From Cavenderia fasciculata (taxonomy: Eukaryota; Evosea; Eumycetozoa; Acytosteliales; Cavenderiaceae): a stretch of 64,000 bases of DNA. The notes beneath the pieces were generated by a model, which did not search any database, was not told the DNA's origin, and was given only the letters and a program-made list of their open reading frames with translations. Both the position numbers and the translations under genes were made by a program. Positions 24,507 through 36,631 of the stretch are shown piece after piece (positions within the stretch are counted from its first letter, which is position 1; every line of letters begins with the position of its first letter). The DNA is taken from assembly GCF_000203815.1 (NCBI RefSeq), contig NW_004457642.1:806001-870000 (forward strand). The letters run 5' to 3'.

Positions 24507-25764
24507 TTATTTTTTAATTTGGAAATCATCTTCAGAATAGAGATCTTCAGAAGTTTCTTCTTCAACGGCGAATCTACCATCCAACTCTTCCTTGTCAAGT
24601 TGTTGTTCCAAATCATCGTCGAAATCGATATCGTCCTTGTTGGCAAGAGCTTGTTCAGTCTGCTTCTTTGCGTTTTCAATGTAGGCATCCTTTTCTGATT
24701 GTTGGTCTCTGTCAAAGGCATACATCTCTCTTTCGTATTCCTCAACGAGAGCTTGTTCAATCGATTGCTTATGATCCTTGTCTTGTACCAATGCATTCAA
24801 GAATTTGTTTTCTACAAACTCCCAATCTACAAAATTCCAAAAGTTGGCAATATATTTCTAAAGAAATAAGAAACAAAAGGATGATGGTAAGATAAAAAAG
24901 AATGATATATAGATGATTGAACCAAAAACTTTTTGAATATTTCTTCTATCTATACCTTTTTGTTTGTTTGGTAATCCAAATAATAAGCGCGTTCGTGTAA
25001 ATCGAGACATAATAATGGGAAGGCACCTTCCAATTCATATGGTGAACCTGATCCAAAAGTATTAATGATTGACAATGACTTATCACGGAAAACTAACCAA
25101 GTATAACCTGGCATGCTCATCGAAGATGCATTTCTTGAAAACTACAACAATAAATAAAAATGTTAGATCAACAACAACTGTCTGTGGTCTAGTCTAATCT
25201 TTCAAAAAGATTGATCCAAAGTTCAAAAAACATACCTTTGCCTTGAATTCTTCAAATGAACCAAAGTCCATTCTAAAAGCCTTGAGCATAAAAACAGATG
25301 GCTCAGTGATACGATCAGTGATTGATTTCCAAAAGAATGATTGATTAAAGTGTGATGAAGCCAAGTTAAAGAATGGTGCTTCTTCAGAGTCACCACCTGC
25401 TTGTCTTAATACTTGTGTAATTGGTAAATCTCTGTATGGTGTTTCTAATTAAAAGTATATATCAGTATATGTTATGATGATCATCATTCCAATACTATCA
25501 TCTTCTGCTACTGGATCTATCTATATCTATCTATTGTTGATTGTATGAAGACTTACGATCTACGAGATTATTTGCCTTTTCTATATCAGTCTTGTGATGT
25601 TCCAAATGGAAAGAGATTGATCTCTCTGACAAGAATGGTTTGAGACCCTTTTGTGCATATGGTACTGATGGCATTCTATAGTATGTACGAGCATTGATCA
25701 AAGCAGATGCACCACTGCCATTGACAAGCTTTGAAACTGTTGATCTTGTGAATGATGAGAACAT
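24507..25764 (-). CDS. Superoxide-dismutase-fold mitochondrial ribosomal protein (mS42-like)
   Basis: Four minus-strand exons: 25764-25557, 25444-25236, 25141-24956 and 24857-24507, giving about 317 residues. The N-terminus (MFSSFTRSTVSKLVNG to NARTYYRMPS) looks like a mitochondrial presequence. The body follows the Fe/Mn-SOD plan: ISFHLEHHKTDIEKANNLV, SSHFNQSFFW, GYTWLVF and LDLHERAYYLDY followed by ANFWNFVDWEFV. In true SODs the third region reads D-x-W-E-H; here the His ligand is replaced by Arg (DLHER), so the metal site is probably dead. Such inactive SOD folds are known as mitoribosome small-subunit proteins (mS42/mS43). A strongly acidic 80-residue C-terminal tail is extra. An active SOD is the less likely alternative. 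Confidence 0.75.
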
Positions 25765-27396
25765 CGTTCTTATTGTCTATACTACTATACTATACACAAC
25801 TGTGCTTGCTGCTGCTACTGCTCAATATTATCGTTGATTCAGGTGCAATGAAGACGAATGATCAATTCAACAAAAAAAAAAAAAAAAACAAAACAAAAAC
25901 AAAAATTCCACCTTTCATTTTTTTTTGAGAGTACCCATCAAAGCAGACCAAACAACTTTCATTCACAAGATTCAAAGTTCAATCAATTAAAAATTATTAT
26001 TATCTCTATTTCTTTTATTTATAAATCATCACACAAGATAATAACATAAAAGATAGATAGATAGATAGATAGAAAACAAAAATCATTTATTTAATTTAAA
26101 TTCATTGTTGTTTTGTTGTTAACAAAACTCACAACTATACAGTTCATAACACGCGATAATAATAGAGTATCATATGTCCTTTCTTTGTGTTAAAATGTGA
26201 TGAATGAAGTCATCACTTCTTCTTGAAGTGTCATCGCTATAGTTGTATTCATAACCTTTTCCTGTAGTGTATTATATTTTTAGAGTTGTTTGTAATAAAT
26301 GACTGGGAGAGGAGAGAAGAGTCAGTTGATGGTTATAAAGGAGTGAAAGATTTTAGTAAATTTCCCTACTCGCACCATTGTGAGCAGTCTCCGATGTGCA
26401 TTTGATTACCCGCCTTGTGATGAGATTGAGAAAAGCAGCAGCCAGCAGCGCTTTCCTTTACCAGTTCAAAAAAAGAATGGGATTCCAATGTTTCTCTTTT
26501 TTTCTCACTTCTCCAGTTTTTACCCAACCACAAAAAAATAGGTTGTGAATAATAAATACAACACACCAACAACTTGAACTTTTTTTTTATTCTCAAACAA
26601 AGAATAAACAAACACAATTATTATAACACTCTCACATAGCAAGAAAGGAAACAGCTACAAAGGTATTTATCCGTTCAATGTATAGTAATAATCATAGTTA
26701 TTATTCTAAAAAAGTATCGTTGTCACAATTATATTAATTTGTTCTTGACATTCTCATTTTTTTAGCAAATTAAATTTTTCAATAAGAAACGTGTGACAAA
26801 ACAAACAGCAGAAAAGAAAAGAACCGGCAATATTCAATTCATTTTAGTAAATCATCAGCAACAGCAACAAACAAAACAACAAAACTCAAAACAGAGTATT
26901 CTACCTTATCAAATCAGCAACACAGCAGCAACAGCAACAACAGTTAAAAAGAAGAAGTTTAGATTATACATTCATTATATAACTCTAGATTAAGATTATC
27001 GTATCATTTTTTTTTTTTATATATAAGCAACAACTACAACAACAACATCCCCTTCCCTACTCCTCCCTCCTTTTAAAATTAACAAAAAAACTAGTAGTTT
27101 AAATTAATACTTAACTCTAGTAGTACAACTAAAAGGTGTTTCAAGATCTTCACAGGCATTGATTATTATTTATTTAAATAATAATCTAATCTTGAAAACA
27201 CTTTAAACGACTACTATATTAGTTAAGAAGAAGTTCAACTTATAGAATTAACAGCACATTAGACCCTAACCCCCCAACCAACAACACTCTACCAAGAAAG
27301 GATTTATATTCCAAACCAATAACCTAACAGTCAACCCCCCCTCTCCAACAACAGAATCAACCTTTATCTCAACAACTTATTTCTATTTTAAAAAAG
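25765..27396. other. Divergent spacer of 1.6 kb
   Basis: Lies between the starts of the SOD-fold gene (minus) and the ankyrin gene (plus). It holds poly-A and GATA runs near 25870 and 26053, a GC-richer patch near 26375-26460, and Gln-coding-like CAA/CAG runs near 26857-26940 without a start codon. A donor-like GTATTT near 26661 and acceptor TTTTTTTAG near 26765 could mark an intron in a long 5' leader of the ankyrin gene. A long hairpin lies at 27132-27204 (separate entry). No protein gene is supported. Confidence 0.5.
27132..27204. repeat. Long imperfect hairpin in leader of ankyrin gene
   Basis: The inner stem is perfect over 12 base pairs: GATTATTATTTA at 27161-27172 against TAAATAATAATC at 27175-27186, with a two-base gap. 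An outer imperfect stem pairs 27132-27147 (AAAGGTGTTTCAAGAT) with 27189-27204. The two stems are joined by an asymmetric loop (13 against 2 bases). The fold is about 73 bases long and lies 190 bases before the ankyrin-gene start codon. It could be a leader structure or a small-RNA precursor. Confidence 0.5.
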
Positions 27397-28251
27397 ATGT
27401 CATCTTCAGCTACTACTGCCGTATCTCCTGTATTAATGGAAACTACTACCTCTCAAATGGGTAATCTCAGTCTTATGGGCAACTCTGGTGTCCCACTTGG
27501 AGACATTAGACAACAGCCCCCTCTTGTCATAGAGTCTTTCAAGATTATGGACATTTTCTCTCAACTCTACAACGCAAAGGATTTCAACTCGATCGACACC
27601 TTATTGAATACTGGTCGTGTTAGCGTCAACTCTCAAAACCAACAAGGTTTGTCGTTGTTGCAACTCGCCGTATCCGATAACAACATGGTCTATGTTCAGT
27701 ATCTTTTGTTTAAGGGTGCCAACCCAAACATCACCGATATCAACCAATCCACCCCACTCCACACTGCCAGTTCAATGGGCAACATCAACATGCAACAATT
27801 ACTTTTACAAGCTGGTGCTATTGTCGACGTACAGGATCAAGAAGGTGAAACGCCATCTTACTACTCTGTTCGTGAGCAAAAACATGCTTCACTCTTGTTA
27901 CTCATCAAGAATGGAGCAAATGTCAATGCCACCAACGAGGATAGTGAGACATTGTTGCATCTCGCCAGTCAGCTGGGAGATCTTTCGAGTGTTCAGATTC
28001 TTGTTCAAAGTGGTGCCAATCTCAAGTTGGTCGACTCTGATGGTGTTACGGCGATTCAAGAAGCAAAGGACAATGGTCACAACCAAGTTGCCGATTATCT
28101 TTTACAGTGTGTTCGCAACAGTGGTTTTGTTGGGGATTCCCAACAACAACAACAACAGTTCCCATTCAAATCATACAATGATCTTCATTTTGGTACAAAT
28201 AATAATATCAATCAATCTTATTTTAATAATCAACAAACCAACAAGGTTTAG
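27397..28251 (+). CDS. Ankyrin-repeat protein
   Basis: 284 residues in one exon, ATG after a long AC-rich leader. Five to six ankyrin repeats run from about residue 48 to 235. Typical units are GLSLLQLAVSDNNMVYVQYLLFKGANPN, STPLHTASSMGNINMQQLLLQAGA, SETLLHLASQLGDLSSVQILVQSGANL and GVTAIQEAKDNGHNQVADYLL. The N-terminus is Ser/Thr-rich and the C-terminus Gln/Asn-rich. No enzymatic domain, signal peptide or membrane segment is seen. It is presumably a cytosolic or nuclear interaction module; the partner is unknown. Confidence 0.85.
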   Translation: MSSSATTAVSPVLMETTTSQMGNLSLMGNSGVPLGDIRQQPPLVIESFKIMDIFSQLYNAKDFNSIDTLLNTGRVSVNSQNQQGLSLLQLAVSDNNMVYVQYLLFKGANPNITDINQSTPLHTASSMGNINMQQLLLQAGAIVDVQDQEGETPSYYSVREQKHASLLLLIKNGANVNATNEDSETLLHLASQLGDLSSVQILVQSGANLKLVDSDGVTAIQEAKDNGHNQVADYLLQCVRNSGFVGDSQQQQQQFPFKSYNDLHFGTNNNINQSYFNNQQTNKV

Positions 28252-28454
28252 ATTTATTATAAAAAAAAGAAAAAAGAAAAAGAACCATTTAAAAAAAAAA
28301 AAAAAAAGAAATAATAATAATAATAATGATAAACAAAAACTCTCTAGTTGTTTTAAAATAATTAAATAATTAAATAAATAAATAAATAAATTTAATATCA
28401 CAAATAACTATTTAAAAATTTCTTGATCCACTCAATTGTGTAGTTTTTCAAAAA

Positions 28455-30287
28455 ATGAATATTTTAAATTTATCAAATTTATTATTATTACAAATCATAT
28501 TAAAGATTGATGACAATGGAGATATAGTATGTTTGTTGTTGACTTGCAAACAGATATATCGTGGAAGTGTCAGAAGCTTGATTCGATTCAAGAGAATAAG
28601 AGCAATCAATGACAAGGGAAGTGTAGGTCAACAGTTTAATGGAACAGCAATTCGATTAAACCACAACGCTTTCAAAGATATAATGGATAATAGTATATCG
28701 GATCAACATGTCCTATTGTCGAGAGAGGACAATAACGATGGCTATGTAAATTGGATACATAACCGTGTCACTGCACATAATAGAGTCGATAAAAGTAACA
28801 TCACAACCGTTTTGGTGACATCTTCATTACCAAAATCTCTAAATATCTATGATACCATCGATCGAGACACTATTCATGAGAGGCCAAGCGGTACCAGATC
28901 TTTCATCCATCGCTCTCTTGCCTCGTCTCGAACGACTTTCAATTTGTTCGTTTGGGTTGGATCTTGGTCAAAGCACATCACTCAAGTCTCTTCAACTGCA
29001 TGTCCAGAAATCATACTCTCTAAGCGACTTGAATCTTAACAAATTCGTATCGTTGACCGATCTGAGCTTCAAGAAAGGGTTTGTGACGGGACTAGGCCCT
29101 GGACTCTTGCCAAGTAGTCTGACTCGTCTCACTCTGAGACTGAGAGAGATCCCTCCTCGAGATACATTCCTTTCATTAACTTCACTAGTCAACCTAAAGA
29201 TCAACTTTAAATAGAAAAGAAGTTTAAAAAGCAACAATTCATCGATCTAGAGGCTCTACTTATGCTCAAGAAACTCATCGTCAAGGACAACCAGGACCCA
29301 ACAAAAAACATAAAGAATTGTATCGAGATTAGTATCCCTCCTTCAATCAAGATTCTTTTCATCTTGTCAGCAAACATACAAGTCCCATCCAGGTGTGCCA
29401 TGCCACTGTTGGAGAAATTGGTTGTGCTACAAAGTTTATTGATTTATGGAAAAATCAGTCTCTTGTCATACCCATCGATCAAGAAACTACTTATTTGCAA
29501 TTGTTTCAAAACCATTGCAACCAATATCATCCCATCCACTATCGAAAAGCTTTCAATTGAATCATATGATAAAAAAAAGGTACTAGGAGGAGTTGTATTT
29601 CAACAATCTCTCGCCCATCTAACCATCGACGAGCCTGTCCAACTTCCTCAATCACTAGTCAAACTAAAGCAGAAGGTCTGCCAACCAATGGCAACCCCAC
29701 TTCCTCAACATTTAAAAAAACTGGTTTGGCTGGTGGATTCGAAATTCAAAGGGAAGCATTTTGAGCTTTCATCAGGAAGCTATCCACCTAATCTTGAAAC
29801 AATCAGGCTGCTTGATTTGGAAGGGAAATTTTTGTACAAGATCCCACCAACCACCAAGTATCTTACAATAGCATTGGATAAAGACCCAACAGCAAAAGGC
29901 CTTCCAATCTTTCAAATCAACCAAAAGATTTACAGGGACCCCCTCCAAACGCAATGGCTTTCACCCAATACTACCCATCTAACTTGTATTATCTGTGGCC
30001 CAAAGGGGGTCAATAAATTGGATCAAGCAATCAACCACACTAACGTTCGATACTTGAGTCTTATCGTTCGCGAAACAACATATCATTTTTCTATCCAAAG
30101 ATTGGACCCTGACAATACAAATGTACTGGTTTTGGAAACACAGTCACTTCAAGGTGGAATCTTTGCTCAGCAAAAGTTAAAAAATCAACAACACAAGAGC
30201 ATTTATTTACATTTTAATACAAATTCTTTTTATCCCTTTCGTTTACATTGGAGTTTTAATTATAAAAACTCAAAAAAAAATCAATAA
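28455..30287 (+). pseudogene. Frame-broken dictyostelid LRR (FNIP/F-box-like) gene
   Basis: The region encodes one continuous protein of a familiar dictyostelid type, but in changing frames. It starts at the ATG at 28455 with an F-box-like helix (MNILNLSNLLLLQIILKI to CKQIYRG). Repeats of the form LPxSLxxLxI follow, for example IPSIETLFMRG, LPSSLTRLTLRL, IPSTIEKLSIES and LPQSLVKLKQK. The coding frame changes near 28845 and again near 29211, where the two usable frames meet at stops with no acceptable intron signals between. The parts outside the breaks look well preserved, so this is either a young pseudogene or contains assembly errors. Intact relatives are thought to be ubiquitin-ligase adaptors or interaction proteins. 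Confidence 0.65.
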
Positions 30288-30350
30288 ATTAATTGCCATT
30301 TCAACAATCTATTTAACTTTTTTCTGATTAATTTATTTTTCTATTTTGAT

Positions 30351-33300
30351 TTAAAGTAAAGTACTTGTATTTGCTTGTTTACCATAAGTTTCAAGAAAAG
30401 CGATTTGTCTTTCTTTAAAGGTTTCTTGTAGTTGCTTTTGTTTTTGTTCACCTGAACGGTCAAAGATTTGGTAGACAGTATCGTGATCTTTGATATATTT
30501 ACGACCAATCACCTTGGGGAAGAGTCCCTCCTCGACCAAGAGAGAAAGGAAAAAGTTTTGATGATGGAAAGAATTAGAGTAGAAAGAGAGGGATATGGTG
30601 ACCTCGTTCCAATTAATGTCACCTGTTCCACGAATGTGTCTAATCTCTCTGACTTTAAGTTCGGCTCTGGCGGCCAATGAGATAATTTTGTGAAGATTAC
30701 CTGGATAATCCCACGTCGTGAGATGGATGGTAAAGGAACGACCCAAACTACGAAGACCATATTCATAGACTTGGCGAAGGGTAGACATATCAATGTTTCC
30801 ACCACAGATAATCACAACGACACGTTCATCTTTTCTGACTTGAATCTTGTGGTGGAGAAGGGCAGCCAAACCAAGACAACCAGCACCTTCAGACACTGTA
30901 CGACTATTGTACATGAGATGGACAATGGTAGAGGCAATCTCATTTTCGCTGACTGTGACGTACTCATCGACGAGATCGTGAAGAACCTGAGTGTGAACAC
31001 CACCTGGCATTTTGACGTTGGTACCATCGGCCAAGGAGAGGACTGCGGGCTCGATATAACGTAATTGATTGGTTTGTTTGAAATCGGCCAACGTGGATAC
31101 ATTGACTGATTGCACACCAATGATACGAATGTTGGGGTTGATACGCTTCAAGAACAAGGCAATACCTGCAATCATACCTCCACCTCCAACATTGACCAAG
31201 ACGGTATCTACATCTGGAACTTTGTCGTAAATGTCGCAACCCATAGTACCTTGACCTTCAATGACATCAACATCGTTGTATGGGCGCACCAACGTCCATG
31301 CTCTCTCTTTGCAAATAGATTCTGCCAACTTGACAGCCTCTTCCAAAGATTTACCCTTTTTAATGACTTCGGCACCATATTGAGTGGTATTTGAGAGTTT
31401 AGAGTCGGGGGCATATTCTGGGCAAACAATAGTGCAAGGAAGGCCGACCTTTGAACTAATCAATGCTACTCCTTGTGCGTGGTTACCGGCAGAGGCAGCA
31501 ACCAAACCAACTGGCTTCTCCTCACTTTGCTCAATGGCACGGAGAACCATGTTGGAACTTCCTCTAATCTTGAAACTACCAGTCTTTTGGATGTTTTCGA
31601 GCATCAAAGTTACTTTACATCCACAGAGTTTACTGTATGTTGTGCTGTGATAGATGGGGGTTGGTGACATGATGTGTTTGATACGTTGTTGTGCTTCTCT
31701 AATCGATTTGACTGTAATGTCTTGAATACTACGCTTGTATGATTGTGGTACACCAGTGCTTGCCATGAGCAGTGGTCGGTCAATGTTGATATTGACCATT
31801 GGTGGACGATCATTATAGTTGATTGGTGTGATTGGTGGGGGAAGAGGAGGCGAAATGATACTCAACTCTGATTGAGTGGAGTAGGGAGCAGGCGATCGAG
31901 TGTATTTGAATCCTTGTAGTGTGAGATTATCAAATACTGCCTTTTGTTGTTCAAAGTTTCTAGAGTGGCATTGAATGGTGGTACGAACATGATACTGCTT
32001 TAAAGTCTCACAAGAACGATCCATGTTGACTTCGTGAATCGATGAATTATTGGAACCAATTACCTGAAGTACTTTGGTCAGAGCAGTTGTATTGTCTGGT
32101 AGATCGAGTGTAATTTCAAAACTTTGACCAATCATATCCAAACCATAATTTAAAATGGTTTGGAAATCAATTACATCTACAAAACCTCCAGATATTAACA
32201 AAACAATCTTGGCATCTTCCTTTAATTTGATGTTTCCCGATAGTAGACCACCCAATGCGATTGATCCTTTGCCATTGGTTAGAGTATGTGTATATTCCAA
32301 ACATTTAATAAAAGCAATAGCTGCTTGATCTTCTGTTACTGGTACTAATTGATCAATAATTCTAAAATAAAATAAATAAAAAAAAGAGTTAAAAGAAGAG
32401 AAATTAATTAATTAATAATTATTTTTATCTCTTTTCTATATATATATTTACTTTTTTGATAATAAATTATCCAATGATAATTGTTCTAGGAATGGTTGGA
32501 ATATCTTTTCTCCACCACTAAGACTGGCAAAATGTAGTGTGATTACTTCACCAACAAATTCAGTTTGACTGTATGATGATTTTGCACAGATTGGACTATT
32601 TCTTGAAATATCGGCACCCATAGATGTTAACATGGTCTTTACATCCTCAACTGTAAACTTTCCTTGATTTCTACTATCAAAGGAATCAAAAACGTTTGTA
32701 AGATCGGATTGATCATTAATAAGGGCCAACCAACCAATTTCAGCTCTATCTGGGAAAAGTGATTGTCTATTATATTCCTTACCTTCAATATCAACACTAT
32801 TATTATTGATATTATTATTATTATTATAATTATTTAAATTTGAAGAAGAAGAAGAAGAAGAAGAAGGGGATAAAGGGGGTGAATAAAATGGAGTTGTACA
32901 ATTTGAGTTGACATTATAATTCAAGTCTTGATCGTTTTTTTGATTACTCTCTTCAATTTCTATAGTTTGTTGAAACGCAAACAATGAATTTGATAATCTA
33001 AAAAAAATATAATTTTTTTTACCATTTTGAATAGGTATATAGCATCGCTTTTTAAAAAAGACTTGATACTAATCAATCCTCATCATCATTTGGTCGCCTC
33101 TCTCTACTCTACTATTAAATGTACTAATACGAACCCTTTTAAATCTTCAATCATTTGAACGACAATAGTTTTCATCTTTGGTTGTTTGATTTTGTAAAAC
33201 AAAGAGATAGCAGAGACATAACTCCAACCAACACTATACATTCTAAGTGGGATGATAATGGCATCACGATCATTACAGTCTTCCATCATTTCACTTGCCA

Positions 33301-34380
33301 ATGTTCCAGCACCAATCAAAGAGAACTGTGGGTTGAATTTCATATCGACAAACACCATATGTAAATCATTGGCATGTTGTTTGGCTCTTTGATAACATGT
33401 TTGAGTATCACCTTTGTGAAATATTATTTTAGCTCCTCTTGCATGACACATATATAACTATAAATTAAATTAAATTAAATATTAATTAATTAATTATTAA
33501 ATTAAATATTCTTTGTTTTGTTTTTTTTTTTTTTTAAACCTACTTGAACAACTTGTAAGATATTAAGTTTTCCAGGAGCAACATAGATGATAAATTTCAT
33601 CTTTAGATGAATTGCAGTAAGGACTATACCGGCAAAGGTTGCTTGAAGGTCAAATTTATCTGGATCCATGACAGAAACATAACCTCCAACCTCTCTGAGT
33701 TCTTTCTTGATGGTTGATACCTGGTTGAAATAGTTTCCAATCAATACACTAAAACAATTTCTAACATAGACATCACCAAACAATTGCAAATTCTCCAACT
33801 TTAATTGGACATTGCATTTAAAGAGTTGTGAAAGGAGTTCATAATGAAGTTGTGGTGTCTTTTTGAGATAGGTAGATACATAAGATGATACTCTATTTAC
33901 ACTTTCGATGAAATCTACCTTTCCGTCCTTGTCCCTGATAACACCGTTACCAATATCATCAAATCCTCTCAAAATATCGATTGGATTATTCATTTGATCG
34001 ATTGGAGTTGCATTTTCAAATGATAATCTATTATTCATATCATTAATCATACTATTATGATTATTATTATTATTATTAGTTGTAGTTGTAGTTGTAGTAT
34101 TGTTATTGTTGTTATCGTTAATGTCGTTATTATGATATTTTGTCTTTTTAATCTCTTGTTGCTGTTGAACATCAGAAGAGGTAGAAGAGGAAGATGATTC
34201 ATCGACCATTACCTCATCTCCATTGCTACGGGTTCCATTATTATTATTATTATCTTTACTTGAATTTCTACTATGTTTCTATTGGTATTGGACAAAGGTA
34301 AGGTAGAGGAGTATTCAAGGTTAGATTGTGTGATGGGATGATCATGTGATTATATCATATCATATATTTACCTTTGTCAT
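30351..34380 (-). CDS. Double threonine dehydratase with one inactive half
   Basis: Five minus-strand exons: 34380-34372, 34278-33544, 33457-33135, 32997-32452 and 32361-30351, giving about 1207 residues. The C-terminal half (from about 740) is a complete PLP-dependent threonine dehydratase. It has the Schiff-base Lys at about 802 in SFKIRG, the SAGNHAQG loop, the phosphate-binding GGGGMIAG and EGAGCLGLAALL. A regulatory ACT-like domain (SFTIHLTTWDYPGNLHKI) follows. The N-terminal half is a second copy of the same fold. Its Lys is replaced by Tyr (about 174, GDVYVRN), the SAGNH and tetra-Gly loops are lost, and an Asn/Ser insert with an EF-hand-like segment (VFDSFDSRNQGKFTVEDV) is present. 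It keeps its own ACT-like domain (SFEITLDLPDNTTALTKV). Likely activity: threonine to 2-oxobutyrate and ammonia. The third exon uses an atypical GTTCGT donor. Confidence 0.8.
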
Positions 34381-35342
34381 TGTCTAAAGAAATGATATGA
34401 TTCTATCTGTCTAACTAACTATCTATCTCTATTGAAACAATTGTCGGTCCGAATTAATATATAATGACAGGGATTGATGCTCTTTATTCTAATTTCCCTT
34501 TTGGATCTGATTAAAAATCACTTCTTAATTTTAGTGTGAACCGAAATTTTGAAGTTCCAAAAAATAAAATGGTAATTTGGTGGTTGAAACAACACAAAAA
34601 AAGTAGGGATAATAATACATTATAGTGGTATTACGTCCTCCTATCTCTTCATCACCAACAAATGGTTAGTGTTGGTAGTGGTGGTAGTGGTAGCTGCTCT
34701 ACCTCTACTACGTTCTGTTCTGCTGTCAATCAGTCAACACGAGCGTATAGTTAGCATCATCACATATATATATTTATACAAAATGTATTGCTCAACAACA
34801 TTAACGGCATGAGCAGAAGCAGCAGTAATAGCAGCAACAAAAGTTAATATTATATTATTCTCATATTTATATAAATTTATATAAATAGATAGAGTTAATT
34901 AGTATATTTTAATACTACTATCAGTCGACAACTCCTCGTACTATCTATCTTTCTAGTTTAATATCTCTCATTGTTCAAAATTATTATTATTATTTTTCAA
35001 AAATAGAATATTTTGCAATCATTGACTCATCCAACTAACCAACTACCTTTGATTTGCCGCCATTTTTTATTATTCCAGTCACTAATTATATTTATAAATA
35101 AAAACCCACTCCTCCTCCTCATCCTCCTCCTCTCGGATATAATAACCAATCATTCGTTTATTCCACTAAAATCCAGTTGAGTATTTAACCATCTGCATCA
35201 TTTTCCTAGTTTGTTCCCTTATTTTATTTTTGTAAAAGAACATCCATCCATCCATCCAGCATCATACAAATATTAAATCTACCATATTATTATTATTATT
35301 ATTATCAAACTATTATTATCCTTATTATTATATTATTTATTA
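34381..35342. other. Divergent spacer
   Basis: 962 bases between the starts of the double threonine dehydratase (minus) and the acidic orphan gene (plus). AT-rich with ATT runs near 34980 and 35288 and short CTC runs near 35110. No gene, repeat family or named control element is visible; both promoters should lie here. Confidence 0.5.
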
Positions 35343-36233
35343 ATGGATGAAATCCATTTATCAAAATCAAGTTTACCAAATCATGTATCTAAAACATCAC
35401 TTCATTTTGTAATGATCGATGACAGTGATAGAGAACTGGAATCAGACTATGAAAGAGCAGATAGAGACTATAACTTTTCAATGGATGAATGTTCAAGCGC
35501 TCACTGTACCGAAGAAATATTCGACTATAGTGATGATGATCAAGATTGTAGAGATTTTATAGATCTAAGTAGTGATAGTATCAATATTAATTTCATCAAT
35601 AAAATCAACTATAATCACAATCACAATCACAACCAGAACCAGAACCAGAACCAGAATAATCACATAAATACTGGCCTGAATATTAAAAATAATAATCAAA
35701 TCACAACCATGGTGCCAGCGACAACAACAACACATAATAATGGACATGGACAAGATCAACAAAATGAAACTGAATTTATATCATTGGATGAATTGGAAAG
35801 TGACAGTGAAGGTCCTGCTACCAATCTATGGAAACCATCATCAACATCAACAAACGTCAACAAGAAAAAAACAACAAAAAGATTATCATTTAATTCTTTA
35901 CATTCCATCAACAAAAATATAAATATCAACATGAATAATAATATATTAATTAGTCCCATTCAAAAAGTAAATACTCAAACGCAACAACAACAACAACAAC
36001 AACACACTAGAGAAAATAGAGATAATTTCATGTCCAATATATTTGAATCATTGTCTGGAAGTAATTATCTAAACAAATTGATACCATTTAAGGATCACCA
36101 CCATATCAATACCAACATTGTAGAACAGCAACAACATCAATACAACGATGAACTTGACCAATCACAACAACAACTCAATGAACTAGTCCTTGTTCAAGAT
36201 CCATTGTTGGATCAAACCAACACCAATTTATGA
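35343..36233 (+). CDS. Acidic, Asn/Gln-rich protein of unknown function
   Basis: 296 residues in one exon from an ATG. Residues 20-80 are strongly acidic (DDSDRELESDYERADRDY, YSDDDQDCRDFIDLSSDS). An N-H/N-Q dipeptide repeat follows (about 90-110), then a second acidic patch (SLDELESDSEGPATNLW) and Gln-rich tracts near the end. No membrane segment, signal peptide or recognisable domain is present. The acidic segments around FIDLSSDS resemble short interaction motifs, which is only a guess. The single long frame, ATG context and dictyostelid-like low complexity support it being a real gene. Confidence 0.6.
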   Translation: MDEIHLSKSSLPNHVSKTSLHFVMIDDSDRELESDYERADRDYNFSMDECSSAHCTEEIFDYSDDDQDCRDFIDLSSDSININFINKINYNHNHNHNQNQNQNQNNHINTGLNIKNNNQITTMVPATTTTHNNGHGQDQQNETEFISLDELESDSEGPATNLWKPSSTSTNVNKKKTTKRLSFNSLHSINKNININMNNNILISPIQKVNTQTQQQQQQQHTRENRDNFMSNIFESLSGSNYLNKLIPFKDHHHINTNIVEQQQHQYNDELDQSQQQLNELVLVQDPLLDQTNTNL

Positions 36234-36631
36234 ATTCCATACTAGTCTAGTACAACTCTTTCTCCTCCTTTTCATTTAAAACAATCATTGTAAATAGCTA
36301 TTTCTTTTTTTTTCCTGTATTTTCAACGTGTCAATATACTATTGTATAGTCAATCACTTTAATTATTGGTTGACCCAATTTTTACCATTAGATCTAAACA
36401 TAATAAATGAATGGAATATATATGTATATCTTATTCCACTTTTTTTGGATTCCCAAACAATTATAAATATTGTTCTTTTTATATTTATTCTTTTAAATTT
36501 GAATAGTATAGTAGGATGATTTGATTTATTATATATAAATCATAAAAGATATTAAAGGGAATGATGAATTGGTAAAAACAATCATGTTTTTTGAGTGATG
36601 ATAAAAAAAAAAAAAGGAATCAATGATTAAA
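36234..36631. other. Convergent spacer
   Basis: 398 AT-rich bases between the 3' ends of the acidic orphan gene and the coilin gene. It should hold both polyadenylation regions (several AATAAA-like words). No gene seen. Confidence 0.5.

Noticed and set aside
26793-26993. Gln-rich open frame upstream of the ankyrin gene
   Set aside because: No ATG start; the Gln come from CAA/CAG repeats common in leaders. A spliced 5' leader explains it better.
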